Source: Antedon bifida (taxonomy: Eukaryota > Echinodermata > Crinoidea > Comatulida > Antedonidae). From it: a stretch of 64,000 bases of DNA. Location: contig OY727099.1 of assembly GCA_963402885.1 (NCBI GenBank), forward strand, positions 26,307,001-26,371,000. The letters run 5' to 3'. The translations under genes were made by a program, and so were the position numbers. The notes below the pieces were generated by a model. That model did no database searches. It saw only the letters and a program-made list of their open reading frames with translations, and was not told the origin of the DNA. Numbering within the stretch: the first letter of the stretch is position 1; each line of letters starts with the position of its first letter. Shown here in pieces: positions 48,583 to 59,200 of the stretch.

Positions 48583-49337
48583 GTACATTATAAACAACTC
48601 CTATTAAGGGAAAACTTGAAACGAATAGCAACGTTTGTGTCCTGAGAATGGGTTTTAATTGTTTTTAAAAATGACAGGTCTGTTTAACCATTAATCCAAT
48701 TAAGTGTAAGTTTATAGTCCATGGTTTAACCACATAAATGGTTGTCTACAGATCAGTTATATTAGGTACATGGATTATTGTTGTATGTGCTGATCTGTAT
48801 GCAAAAATTGTCCGTGGCCGCAGACTGAAGGCAAAAAAGCGACCGGCGGCCGTGTATTATTATGCTTAACAGCGTCGATTAAGTATGAATAGCGTAAGTA
48901 AACACAATCGTCAATTACACGTACAAAAGTATACTAATGATAATATTAATGATTATAATTATAACAAGGCTATGTAATAACGATTTAATATCGTCGGCAA
49001 TATTAACAATAACACATGCATAAATGAATATATAATATTTTGAAATATGTACGATGATGAAGCTAATAATGATGAGCTCTTCATTAACGTTTATGTGGTC
49101 AATCCACTGGTCATTAGCTAAATGACGTATAATGCACTGTACAGGGGTCATTGGTTAGCTGACCGATAGGATCACTACAGAAACACCCCAAAGCAATTAG
49201 ACTTCACATTTATAAATTAATTTGCATCCATTCCCTAGACAACATGGATCTTAACACTTCAGCGCCTATACGCCTTAAATTGCTAGGTACGAGATTTACT
49301 AAATAACTTTAACTTGAATCCGTCTACAACTTGTTAA
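48583..49337. other. Noncoding; contains an octamer-type site
   Basis: 48800-48860 is GC-richer. The reverse of ATGCAAATTAAT lies at 49216-49227. No gene recognised. Confidence 0.3.
49216..49227 (-). promoter_or_regulatory. Octamer-containing site ATGCAAATTAAT (minus strand)
   Basis: Identical 12-mer to that at 21079-21090, about 9 kb upstream of the POU III gene. Confidence 0.35.
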
Positions 49338-49719
49338 AATCCCCTTTTTTACACAAATGTGATCTGATTGGTTGAGATTTCACGTACAGTGTCATTCTGT
49401 GCACAATCTATTATAAGGCATAATGTGCGCGTGGTAAACTAGTACGCGATGACTTATAATTCACCACTAAATCTCCCTTTTACACCAATGTGATTGGTTG
49501 AGATTTCACGCACAGTGTCATTCCGTACACAATCTATTATAAGGCATAATGTGCGCGTGTTAAACTAGTACGTGATGTCGTATAATTCATCACTAAATCT
49601 CCCTTTTACACCAATGTGATTGGTTGAGATTTCACGCATAGTGTCATTCCGTACACAATCTATTATAAGGCATAATGTGCGCGTGGTAAACTAGTACGCG
49701 ATGACGTATAACTCATCAC
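49338..49719 (+). repeat. 126-bp tandem array, three copies
   Basis: TGATTGGTTGAGATTTCACG begins at 49365, 49491 and 49617, exactly 126 bp apart. Each unit carries an inverted CCAAT box, CACAATCTATTATAAGGCAT and GTGCGCGTG. Copies 2 and 3 are nearly identical; copy 1 is more diverged. Confidence 0.95.
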
Positions 49720-49870
49720 TAATGAACCGCTTTAAGATATTGGTGTAACTCTATCTGAGATCATCATTAAGTGATAGAATTAATAGATTATTATATTACA
49801 ATACTAACGTAGTGAAGTACCACGTCGTTTTAGAAGGTGATCAATTACCAATATGTATTAGGAAGCTCAG
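49720..49870. other. Noncoding gap
   Basis: Nothing recognised. Confidence 0.3.
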
Positions 49871-50022
49871 AAGACGGAGTTTTGTCTTAATATTAGTAAA
49901 AAGATAAATATTTTTGCACATATGGCGTTTCATACGTATACTACTTGAGCTTGGATATTTCCAGACAAAAAAACGAAATTAAAAAAAATAAATAAATGAA
50001 TACAGACTTGGAGCAAGTCTAC
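49871..50022 (-). repeat. Dispersed repeat F, copy 1
   Basis: AGACGGAGTTTTGTCTTAAT, CATATGGCGTTTCATACGTA and a terminal AGACTTGGAGCAAGTCT hairpin recur in opposite orientation at 57769-57895. About 150 bp, probably a small transposable element. Confidence 0.75.
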
Positions 50023-50163
50023 ACAGCAATAAGCAAAGCATTATGACTCCAAATGCCAACTTCTCAAAACAAACAATTGATAGGGACAATGAATGAGTGA
50101 ATTAATATAGTATATTACGACTTAGAGAAACATTGACTTTTTTGGCTGTTTTGGTTTTGGTCT

Positions 50164-50330
50164 ATGAGTCTAGTCCTAAGCTATACTTTCATAAATTGTG
50201 CGTACAAAAATGGTCTTCCCTTAATCGTTAGTTCTCTATTAACTCGACTATTAGGCCTATGGGTCTAATCTTAGGCCTAGATAGACTTTCATGAATCGCG
50301 CGTACAAAAATGGTCTTCCCTTATTCTTTT
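50164..50330 (+). repeat. Pair of about 60-bp direct repeats
   Basis: GTCTAGTCCTAAGCTA and GTCTAATCTTAGGCCTAG, each followed by GACTTTCAT or TACTTTCAT and GCGTACAAAAATGGTCTTCC, start about 104 bp apart. Confidence 0.8.
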
Positions 50331-51031
50331 ATTAACTATATTATCATTTATAACAAAAGAGAAGTATTTTTGCACTGAGGTTACTAAAGGTTCCAGGTTC
50401 ATGATCTCAAATAGACCGATAAAATCTACAATGTTAGTTTTGTTAACCTTTTGAAGAATTAATTTCAATTGATATCTTTATTGAAAGATACTCATGCAGG
50501 TATTAACCAAAGCTTAGAACCAGCAAAAAGCTAAATTAATAACACAGCATATTATTAATCAAAATATTGCTTTATTAGTATAAGCTGATATACGAGCATT
50601 TACGAGTTTGAAACATCATGCGATATCAGAGGAGATACCAGTGAATGGCTGGCTAGTAAAACGGTGATTTTTATCTGTTGTTCAATTCTAAAGGCGTAAT
50701 TAATTGTTAATTTCTAGCACGCGAGTAATTAAGTTGTTACAAAGACTATAATAGAAAAAAGCAATAGGCCTATACGTCACTACCAAAGTGAATGGTAAAG
50801 TTAATGGTAGGTACGCCGCTACCGCATATGAGTTCCGCCGCAACACAAGTACATACCGGTAGAGTATACTTAATGGTATCTTAAGTTTGAACTTGGTCGA
50901 TATGCTTATCATGTCGTCACTGTAGATCCTTAACCTGTACATGATGTAATACGTGCAACATCATGGAATTTGACAAACATTCATTTACTTGTTCAAAATC
51001 AATTTCAATAACAATTATTATAATACAATGT
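50331..51031. other. Noncoding
   Basis: No gene recognised. Confidence 0.3.
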
Positions 51032-51140
51032 TGATATAAAGTTTGCGGTACACCATGTATTATATTAATTCTGAAAAGAACTGTTGAGTTTCTCGACGTT
51101 TCGATCAATATGCTTTGATCGTGCTCAGGAGTGAGAATGC
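51032..51140 (-). repeat. Dispersed repeat E, copy 2, with ribozyme-like stem
   Basis: On the minus strand CTCCTGAGCACGATCAA, a GATCAA/TTGATC stem, and CGAAACGTCGAG precede AAACTCAACAGTTCTTTTC and GGTGTACCGCAAACTTT. The order CTGA, stem, GAAA is hammerhead-like, but the core CTGAGCA departs from CTGANGA, so I do not call a ribozyme. Related to 43214-43277 and, weakly, 29700-29755. Confidence 0.55.
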
Positions 51141-52082
51141 AGAAAGTCCAGGAAACTGAGAAAATTAGCGAACTATAGTGGGACTGGTGTGAAAGCTAGA
51201 AACAATAGCAAGTTCACAAAAAGTAAAATATAATACAAGAAAAAGTAGGAGGGTTAGGAAAAGAAAATACTCTTAAATGGGATCTGACATGAGATCAAAG
51301 ATTAACAAATACAAAAGACGGCCAACAAATAAAGTTGTTTTTTCTCTTTTGTGGTGTAACATACCACTTTTATTCGTTCACCATAATAATTACATTTTCT
51401 CACATAATACTCACGTTATCACATTTTGGAATCGGATTATTTTGTGTACTTTTTGTTTAAAAAATGTATTAATTTATTTTGGTAGTAAAATCTATAGGAA
51501 AATAATTTCAAATTTCGGACGTGAAAGTAGCATTTATTTGGCCTTACCGTGCACCAACATGTAACAAATTGATTTGTAATCAATTTAGCTTAATCACATG
51601 TTTGAAAAAAAAAATCCACCATACGGCAAACATACAATAAAAGTTAAAGTGAACCTTTTGTATTGTTACCTTCGTTACTTTATCACTTAAAATCCCAGGT
51701 CTAAAAATAAAAGTTTAAAAATGAACGTTTGTATAAGCCAGGCATTGCTACTTTATTACCGGTACTTAATGATATACCGCTAACTTGCAAAGTCATTCAT
51801 TAATTAGTTTCAATAGAAAAGTCCTACGCAAAGCAATTAGCATTACTACAGCATATTAAAATAACATTATCTTTTCTATATATATAAGTATATAGTTATT
51901 ATTTTTGAAAAATGCGGGTATATTTGCTACGTTTTCTGTGTGGAAACACAATTTATTTTATGGAACTTTATTTCAAACTTGAATAATTTGAAATGGTTGT
52001 TTGGCCTAGACACAGTATCGCTATATGTACTTATGCTTGGTCGTGAGGTAATTTCCCGCATGATCGCAATCAAAAACGGTAC
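51141..52082. other. Noncoding, AT-rich
   Basis: No gene recognised; the 95-codon frame at 51277-51564 has no domain. Confidence 0.3.
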
Positions 52083-52217
52083 TGGGTTTGGTCTGCTAGG
52101 ACGTAACGCAACGTAGTGATTTGACCAATGGATTATTCGAACTGTCGCTTGTCATTGGTCAACACGATTGCGTTGCGTATACGTCCTTGCGTTGCGTCCT
52201 ATTGGGAACCAAGCTTA
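52083..52217. mobile_element. Family B MITE, copy 5
   Basis: TTGGTCTGCTAGGACGTAAC, TTGACCAATGGATTATTCGA, then CTTGTCATTGGTCAACACG, GTCCTTGCGTTGCGTCC and GGGAACCAAGCTT. Nearly full length at 135 bp, with both CCAAT boxes. Confidence 0.85.
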
Positions 52218-53030
52218 TTGGGCCTTCGATTTTTTTGCTGAATTTAACGGCTCTCTTTGAATAGCGCGATGAGTTTTAATTTATCGTACATCATGTATAA
52301 TGTATAAGGGATTATAGCTAAGTTCGCCAAACAGCAGTGATCATGATGTAAACAATATACTTAATGGATTATTACCAACAATATTATTTTCACCTTTTTT
52401 TGACATGATATTAGACAGTTTTAGGCAGGACAAATTAATCACAGAAATAAAAGTTCAGTTCGAGAATGTTCTGAGATACTATGGTACGCCACGTCGGACA
52501 TAAACATAACGACTCATGAACTTTGCGTAAGGAGAGTATAACATAATACAAGTAGCGTCAACATTAGGCCCTAATAGTTGTGGCGGTGTATACCGCAGTT
52601 ATTTCACTTCATCTTGGGTAAATTGTTTAATGGCGATAAGTCAAAAGAAATATTTGGTTACTACTTATGAGAGCGCTCTTGGGACCGGCCGCCACCGACA
52701 GCAGCCAAAGTATATCACACCACCTGGGGTGTGGTCTCGATCATCCGTCATGGCACGCCCGCTTAAAATCTTCGTAATTACGCGCAGTCACATTACGAGA
52801 AATAAATGTACTGAATAAGGAAATGCGACGAAACAAGGCTGATGAGATTGAGGAGAGCAAGGGGTCAACAAGGTCAATGTGAGATGTTGAAAAGTAGGTC
52901 TTGCTTAACAATTGGATGCTGATAGACCTACATTAGACAAGATTAGTCAATTATCGCCTAGATCGATTAAACACTAATCAAAATAAACACTTGCAACATG
53001 TAATACCTCAAAGTACATTAAGTAAGTAAT
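52218..53030. other. Noncoding; candidate regulatory block 52620-52830
   Basis: 52660-52800 is GC-richer and single-copy. No gene recognised; the frame at 52630-52818 has no domain. Confidence 0.3.
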
Positions 53031-53190
53031 AATTCTACACTATCAAACAAGTTTGACAAAAAGTGTGATGTGCTCATATATGGTAGTGATATGCCCAAAT
53101 ATGGTAGTGATATGACATCATCATGTCCATATTATTATGAGCACATCACATTTTGTTGCCACATTAACTTTGATAGTGTAGATAGAGATT
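53031..53190. mobile_element. Family A MITE, copy 8
   Basis: TTCTACACTATCAAACAAGT at the left (outermost AGCTCTG lost) and TTTGATAGTGTAGATAGAG at the right, with two CCAAATATGGTAGTG-type units. About 160 bp. Confidence 0.83.
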
Positions 53191-53400
53191 AAGGCCTAGT
53201 TACAGTGTTGCTGCTGCACTCGTCCAAAAGCGTTCTTTCCAGAATTGAACCAACGATGCAAATATAAGAACACCACAATATTAAAATAGAAACAGTTTAT
53301 TAATTAAACTATTTATTTAATAATTCTTTTATTGAAGATAATAATGACATATAAAGCAAAATATGGTAAATAGACATAATATAGGCCTATTTATTTATCT

Positions 53401-53450
53401 GTATTTATTTATTTCATACACATCCAACAGCGAGCATAAACTCGCTGATA
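53401..53450 (-). mobile_element. LINE-like 3' end, minus strand
   Basis: On the minus strand a CAGCGAGTTTATGCTCGCTG hairpin is followed by TTGGATGTGTATGAAATAAA and an ATAAATA tail, the hairpin-plus-tail layout also seen at 43727 and 60411. Confidence 0.5.
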
Positions 53451-54811
53451 TAAACTATTTTATAATTCATCGTGCTTATAAAGTCTCATTTGAGGCTTAG
53501 GGATTGGAGTTGAAAGAGTATAAACAACCCTTGGTTAACCACCAAGCTAGAGCTCTACTACTTGTGATTTTCCCGACGTGAAAATCAAAAATGAAATTTA
53601 GAGGTTTTTCGATACTCGTGCGTTTCTACAATACTCATCGGGTATTTGAAGGTACATTTACATGGAAAAAATATATAAATTCTATACAACCAACAACAAT
53701 AGAATCTGTGATTTTTGCGGCTTTCGGATTGCATGACAAGATATTGTTTGGCAAACGACATCTCACGTTTCGGTGTCTTTTAGCTCCAGCGGCAAAGATC
53801 GATGTAGAGTCACTCGATTGTCTGTAGCGTATACGGAACCAGGTGCTGGCACACGACTACGCCGTACATTAGTGATGTAAACCGAGCCGTAAGCATACGC
53901 CCGTATTTGCTTTGTTAATTGATGGAGAAGATACGCCACACTAAACAATACAAGATACTTGTCCATCATTGTCACAGTGCTTCTTCTTTCACATATTTCT
54001 TGACCACCATCTAAATTCAGTTACCCCTTTCTGTATTTGTCACTTTGGTCCCGAATGACACCCATTTATTTTCGGTTTACGCGATAAAATTATTTCCAAC
54101 GACAAAAACATTACTTCAACCAATCTGTGTGTAAATCTGGTCGCCTACTTACATTTATTAGTAATTTAGACTTTTCCTCTTTGACTACGGGTTCGATTTG
54201 AACCAATGATTTTCGATAAACTTATACACGAATTATAAAGCTAAGCAGAATCATTTTAAATGATGACGGTCATGTGATCCGATTAAGGCGTATGATAAAT
54301 AGCAATCAAACTTTAGTAAACCATTTTCCATGGTCTTTTTGTGGAGTTAAGTTTCTTATTTGTTCATTTACTTTTTTTTTCTTTGAAGTAGTCATTTTTT
54401 CCTCACGTGACTGTTTTCTTCCTCTCACGATGAACACGTCGCTCGCTGCTACATTTACAACCATTATGATTTTATTTTAAACGACAAGCACAAACATTGT
54501 TGGAACACTTTTGTGTCAGAATGTATGGTCGAAAACACATTATGTGACGTAGGGAAGGAAAATGCAACATATTGCGATTAAAGGGTTGAAGACGTTACGG
54601 CAACTAAAGACGACGATTGTAGACTATTTAATATAATCAACTGTCTGGTCGAGATTTTTATGCCTAGCTGTCACATCGAAAGTAGGTTAGACACGCTGTA
54701 TAGTGGTTCGGCTAACGGACGCAAATGAGAACATACATACGTGGGTTAAGTCTATATATCCGATATGTTACAACTGATCGTATTCAACTTCCGACGCTTT
54801 TAAAAATAAAG
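53451..54811. other. Noncoding
   Basis: 53740-53930 is single-copy and less AT-rich. No gene recognised. Confidence 0.3.
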
Positions 54812-54941
54812 AGCGATTGATTATCCGTATCTTAGCTTGTCATTGGTGGTAGAATTACTTGTGTTGCGCTTACGTCCTTACGTTGCGCTTATGTCATTGC
54901 GTTGCGCTTACATCCTTGCGTTGCGCTTACGTCCTTACATG
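54812..54941 (+). mobile_element. Family B MITE, copy 6, with internal 19-bp expansion
   Basis: GAGCGATTGATTATCCG and TAGCTTGTCATTGGTGGTAG lead into four tandem 19-bp units of the form GTTGCGCTTACGTCCTTAC. The normal element has this segment once or twice. The final GTCGCTAGTGGGAACC end is missing. Confidence 0.8.
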
Positions 54942-54956
54942 ATGGAGATTATGATG

Positions 54957-55153
54957 TAAGCGTGGTTCCGACTAGAACGCAACGCAACGCAGTGACGTAT
55001 TGACGCAAAGTGCTGTATTGCGTAATCACAAGTGGGAACCGACGACGCAACAATTCTGCAAACATCGCAGGTTTCTACCTGTGATTACGCAATACAGCAC
55101 TTTGCGTCAATACGTCGTAGCGTTACGTTGCGTCGCTAGTTGGAACCAGGCTT
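54957..55153. mobile_element. 197-bp near-perfect palindrome, family B-related MITE
   Basis: Arms of about 75 bp (54957-55032 and 55079-55153) pair from AAGC(G/C)TGGTTCC at the ends to TGCGTAATCACA at the inner edge. The inner 35 bp, including GACGTATTGACGCAAAGTGC, are identical. The centre contains a second GTGGGAACCGACGACGCAAC, a copy of the family terminus. The core differs from other family B copies and lacks the CCAAT pair. Confidence 0.88.
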
Positions 55154-55229
55154 TAAATTCACTATGACATCACGATCCACCATATCACCAAAAGCCATCT
55201 TCCAACAACACATTTTAGATCTTGTCTTA

Positions 55230-55364
55230 GGATCTGTCTACACTATCAAACTTTATGTGACAAAAAATGTGATGTCATAGCACTACCATATTTAAGCATA
55301 TCACTACTATGTTTGGGCACATCACACTTTTTTTGTCAAAGTAGTTGATAGTGTAGACAGAGCT
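55230..55364. mobile_element. Family A MITE, copy 9, with TA target duplication
   Basis: GGATCTGTCTACACTATC at the left and GATAGTGTAGACAGAGCT at the right, with TA at 55228-55229 and 55365-55366. 135 bp; lies 77 bp from the 197-bp palindrome. Confidence 0.88.
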
Positions 55365-56370
55365 TAACATGATTCACAAATAGAAGTTTGCTTTTGCAGA
55401 CATTTATTAAATTAAACATTACATACCGATAGTTAAGGAAAAGAAAATATCAATATAAATTCATTTGCATGTAGGTCAAGTAACTGACCTTATTGATCAG
55501 GCCATTGGGGATATTTTAAATAGTTTTTTACGAAAATTGTATTTTGATTATTATGTTTAATAGTATTTATAGATTTTGGTTATGTTGTTGTTATGTTGAT
55601 AGCATTAGCCGTTAGCTGCCGGGCTATTCTACCGAGAGGATAGACAAAATGCTCGATTCTATCATGTTTGTTAAAAGTTAATTCTAGCCTACGGAATTAA
55701 AATATTAAAAAAGTCGCGGAGAAAATGAGCTCGTTACCATAATTGTTTGTATGGTTAGATGAGTTTTGCGACCGGGGCAAATGTATACAATGATTGTCAA
55801 CGTCAACTGATAACTTTCATCTGTGTGAAAAGACCGTCTAAATCCTTCTTCTTTTTATTCCTCTTTTCATTCCGTTCATTTCATCATCTTTCTAATTCAT
55901 ATTTTCTTCTCCATATTAGTTTCTTCGTTTCTCTTCTCTTATCTTATCTACATTTTATTGTCATCAACAGATCTTCAGTTACGTCATCAACACGTGCTCT
56001 GATCTGGATAAGCGCATAATTATGATTATCATACGTCATTGTAATTATCGTAAATCACCACCTTATAAGATATGGAATACAAGATTTTTCATAAAATGTG
56101 TTTACACTGTAATCAGTCCTTTACAAACATTCTATGACGATGAATGACATCGTGTGAACAGCAGTCTTCGGTAAACCTTCACTTATCTCCCATCCTCAAT
56201 CGCACGATAAAAGATTTATAGAAATATATACAGCAGTAAGCCTAAAAAGGGAAGGGTAAATACGTGCAACATAGGCCTACTTCATGTAGTAAAAACACAA
56301 TTAAGTGTATAACGTGAGCGAAACTGGATGTAAAAAGTAGTCGCACTGTGACTTTTACATGGTTTCATGA
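55365..56370. other. Noncoding
   Basis: An octamer ATGCAAAT (minus strand) at 55463-55470. 55840-55960 is a CTT/TCTT-rich pyrimidine tract. No gene recognised. Confidence 0.3.
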
Positions 56371-56788
56371 CTTGATTCCTACTTTAGGATGCAACGCAAG
56401 GACGTAAGCGCAACGTAAAGCTTGGTTCCCACTAGAACGTAACGCAAGGACGTAAACGCAACGCAAGCGTTTTAACCAATGACAAGCGAAGTTATAGACA
56501 GTTAGCAATCACAAGCGAATAAGCCATCGCTTGTGATTGGTCAATTCACTTGCGTTGCGTTACGTCCTTGCGTTGCGTCGCTAGTGGGAACCACGCTTAA
56601 GCGAGTTGACCAATAATCCATCGGTTGTGATTGGTCAACTCACTTACGTTGCGTTACGTCTTTGTGTTGCGTCGCCAGTAGGAACCAAGCATTAGTGATT
56701 TAATCAATCACAAGCGATTGATTATTCGAACTGTTGTTTGTCATTGGTCAACTCGCTTGAGTTGTGTCTCTAGTGGGAACCAGGCTTT
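56371..56788. mobile_element. Nested cluster of four family B MITE units
   Basis: 56371-56417 is a left-end fragment; 56418-56598 a full element (AGCTTGGTTCCCACTAGAAC to GTCGCTAGTGGGAACCACGC); 56599-56692 and 56693-56788 are right halves, each ending in GGAACCA(A/G)GC. Each half carries CCAAT boxes. The junctions are abutting, with no unrelated sequence between units. Confidence 0.85.
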
Positions 56789-57039
56789 AAAAAACATCCA
56801 GCACAACACAATGTATACCTTTCAATTATAAAGTGATGGCCAACTCAGCGCCCTCAAACATCATCATAGTATAATGATTTTTTTTTACATGATTTTACAT
56901 TGTGAACGTAAATGAAACGTGTAAGTGGTTTTATTAAAAATCTATCATGTTGAAATTTCCTGTCTATTTACAAAAGACGGAACGAATAATGTGCTACCGA
57001 GAAAAAGATTATTCGCAACAGTTCGTCTGTTAGCGCGTT
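56789..57039. other. Noncoding gap
   Basis: No gene recognised. Confidence 0.3.
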
Positions 57040-57078
57040 GGTCCCATCATAGAGATATAATATCTCTATGGTCCCATC
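57040..57078. repeat. 21-bp palindrome flanked by 9-bp direct repeats
   Basis: GGTCCCATC at 57040-57048 and 57070-57078 bracket ATAGAGATATAATATCTCTAT, whose arms pair over ten bases. It resembles a tiny insertion with a 9-bp target duplication, or a replication template switch. Confidence 0.75.
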
Positions 57079-57768
57079 GAAAGTGACGAAATAGCGATTA
57101 AACGATGACTTTTTCTACAATTATGAAACCTCACAACCGTCAGTCATCTCTCGTTTGTACAATCATTCTCTTGATGCTGGTTAGGCCTATACACCAAAAA
57201 AAAACAGGATTGTCCATTTCGTTTGCGAAACATATCAAAGTAAGCCGCAGCGTCCATTGTGCATTGTGAGAAACGCGTATCAAAAGGACCTCTGGGGGAA
57301 GTTTTATTCCGTAACAGGGGTATTTATCTAGATGATGACATGCTATATAATGTGTAACACTTATAGTACAGTTAAAAAGTACTAATAACCAGTACACCGG
57401 ATCCTCGACGCAGTTTGTGATTTTCATCGTTGTGTTCTCAAAACTAAAGTGTTGAGTTGGCTTTTGGTGCAAAACACATTAATAGGAAATTGGCGGCTTA
57501 CGATGTAACATCTGACGACATTTCTCCGATAGGCCTTCTCTATCACATCGTATGTGTGTGTTACTATTATAATGCTAATTTCTAATTACAACGAGGAGAT
57601 AATTTGACTTGATTAGTTTGTGATCTCTAGTAGCACGTGCGCAAACGTTCAGCTGTCTGCGAATACCTTTTTTCATTTATACATATGATTCGACGCAGTT
57701 TGTACTTACTGTACGTCCATTACGCACAGAATAGGCCCTAATATAAAGCAACATATTATACCTAATAC
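57079..57768. other. Noncoding
   Basis: The 110-codon reverse frame at 57140-57472 has no recognisable domain; I found no splice, promoter or family evidence and do not call a gene. Confidence 0.3.
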
Positions 57769-57895
57769 AGACTTGCCCCAAGTCTGTAGTTATTTCGGGG
57801 CTTTTCAATGTTTAAAAGCTAAAGTAGTACGTATGAAACGCCATATGTGCCAAAATATTTATCTTTTAACTAATATTAAGTCAAAACTCCGTCTA
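57769..57895 (+). repeat. Dispersed repeat F, copy 2
   Basis: Inverted match to 49871-50022, including the ACAGACTTGCCCCAAGTCTG hairpin, TACGTATGAAACGCCATATG and TCAAAACTCCGTCT. Confidence 0.75.
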
Positions 57896-57959
57896 ATACA
57901 AACATAACTATACTCTAACTATACCCGGACATTTTTTCTCTCTTTACTGATACTGATAT

Positions 57960-58220
57960 TATTTTATTATAAAATTTGTCAGTATCAGTATCAGTATATC
58001 TTTATTTATTCTTTTAAGAAGGAGATGGATTGCATCAGCTTACAATAAAAGAGTACAAATTTTACCATCAAATATAAAATATAGAATTCTTAAGAATGAT
58101 AAAATGTTTAAGTTAAGAAGGTAATGAAGATTTATAAAATGTTATTTATTGAATAGTCTGATGGCAACAGGTACAAATGAATTTCTTTTATTCGATTCGC
58201 TGTGTGACAGCACAATTTAT
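57960..58220 (-). mobile_element. Second LINE 3' end with ORF2 C-terminal remnant and ATACTG tail
   Basis: On the minus strand a coding remnant ends at 58142, followed by a 3' UTR and a TATACTGATACTGATACTG tandem tail at about 57996-58015. A further CTGATACTGATATT lies at 57948-57961, so the tail or a target duplication may extend beyond. 5' truncated. Confidence 0.6.
58142..58219 (-). pseudogene. C-terminal fragment of a LINE ORF2 protein
   Basis: The last codons read SHSESNKRNSFVPVAIRLFN, then K and stop TAA at 58142-58144. NSFVPxAIRLxN is a familiar C-terminal signature of several non-LTR reverse transcriptase proteins. An in-frame TAA upstream (about 58216-58218) shows decay. A different family from the remnant at 44004-44159. 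Confidence 0.6.
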
Positions 58221-59200
58221 TTAATATACGGTGAAGATTAATACAAAATAATAATTTGAGTTACCGTAAATGAGGTCAAAACCAAAAGAAAACAATTCTT
58301 CTTGTCTTGTTAGACCTTATATTTGATAAAAATACAGATAAACGATAACTATATTATAGTCCAGTAAAAATATGGTTGAACCTAGAACAAATTGCAACAG
58401 AATTTTTTTTTGTTTTATATGGTTGATATGGTGAACACGAACATCATATCCAAAGTTTACCAAAATCGGACATTGGGAAGTGGGTTAATTAGCATAAATT
58501 CAAAATGGCCGCCATTTGCTAGTTTAAAGCCCCATATCTCCTTAACGGTTGGATTTAGATCACCTAAGTGCATTACGAGTAGATATAAATGTGATATTAA
58601 ACATTCTAATTAGTTAATTTAAATTCCCATATGACGTACCTATGACGTAATAATAATAATATCAATAATAATATAATAGGCTCATGTCATATAAGAAGGA
58701 AACACATACATATGGATAGTGAATTTTATTGTGTAATAGTTTTGCAAGTTTTGCACCTAAAATGACAGTATGAAAGGATAATACGTTGTTGTTATATAGT
58801 TGATGTCAATGAGGTACTTAAATGAAGGAATTGAATTGAATTGTTAGTATTATCATAATCTGAATTGAGGTAAACACACTGTGAGAATTGAATTGGATTT
58901 TTGGAATTATATTTTATTGGGAGTACCATGACAGGGCTACATTCATTTGGAGTTAATCTAAATGAACTCTAGCCTAACAAACCTGTATGACATACCATAC
59001 TAATATGGATTAAATTACAATTTTAATGTCCTAATTAGACTCACAAATTTGTAAATTACAATTCTGAATGAAAACAAACATTGGTTAAACATACATTACA
59101 ACTATGATACCAATTATTAACAGATATCGCCAATCAATAAGATGTTGTAACTCCTTAATGACTTTTTAAAAACCATTTCATTTAAAATCACTTCCCATCT
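58221..59200. other. Noncoding, AT-rich
   Basis: 58430-58620 contains GGACATTGGGAAGTGGG and AAAATGGCCGCCATTTG; single-copy, no domain in the short open frame. 58925-58990 has CCATGACAGGGCTACATTCA. No gene recognised. Confidence 0.3.

Noticed and set aside
48315-48645. Ser/Arg/Val-rich overlapping open frames
   Set aside because: Products of the 31-bp array; identical peptides appear in different frames.
51097-51140. Functional hammerhead ribozyme in repeat E
   Set aside because: Core is CTGAGCA, not CTGANGA; kept only as a structural similarity.
57140-57472. 110-codon reverse frame
   Set aside because: No recognisable motif; hydrophobic patches are not arranged as a signal or membrane protein of any family I know.
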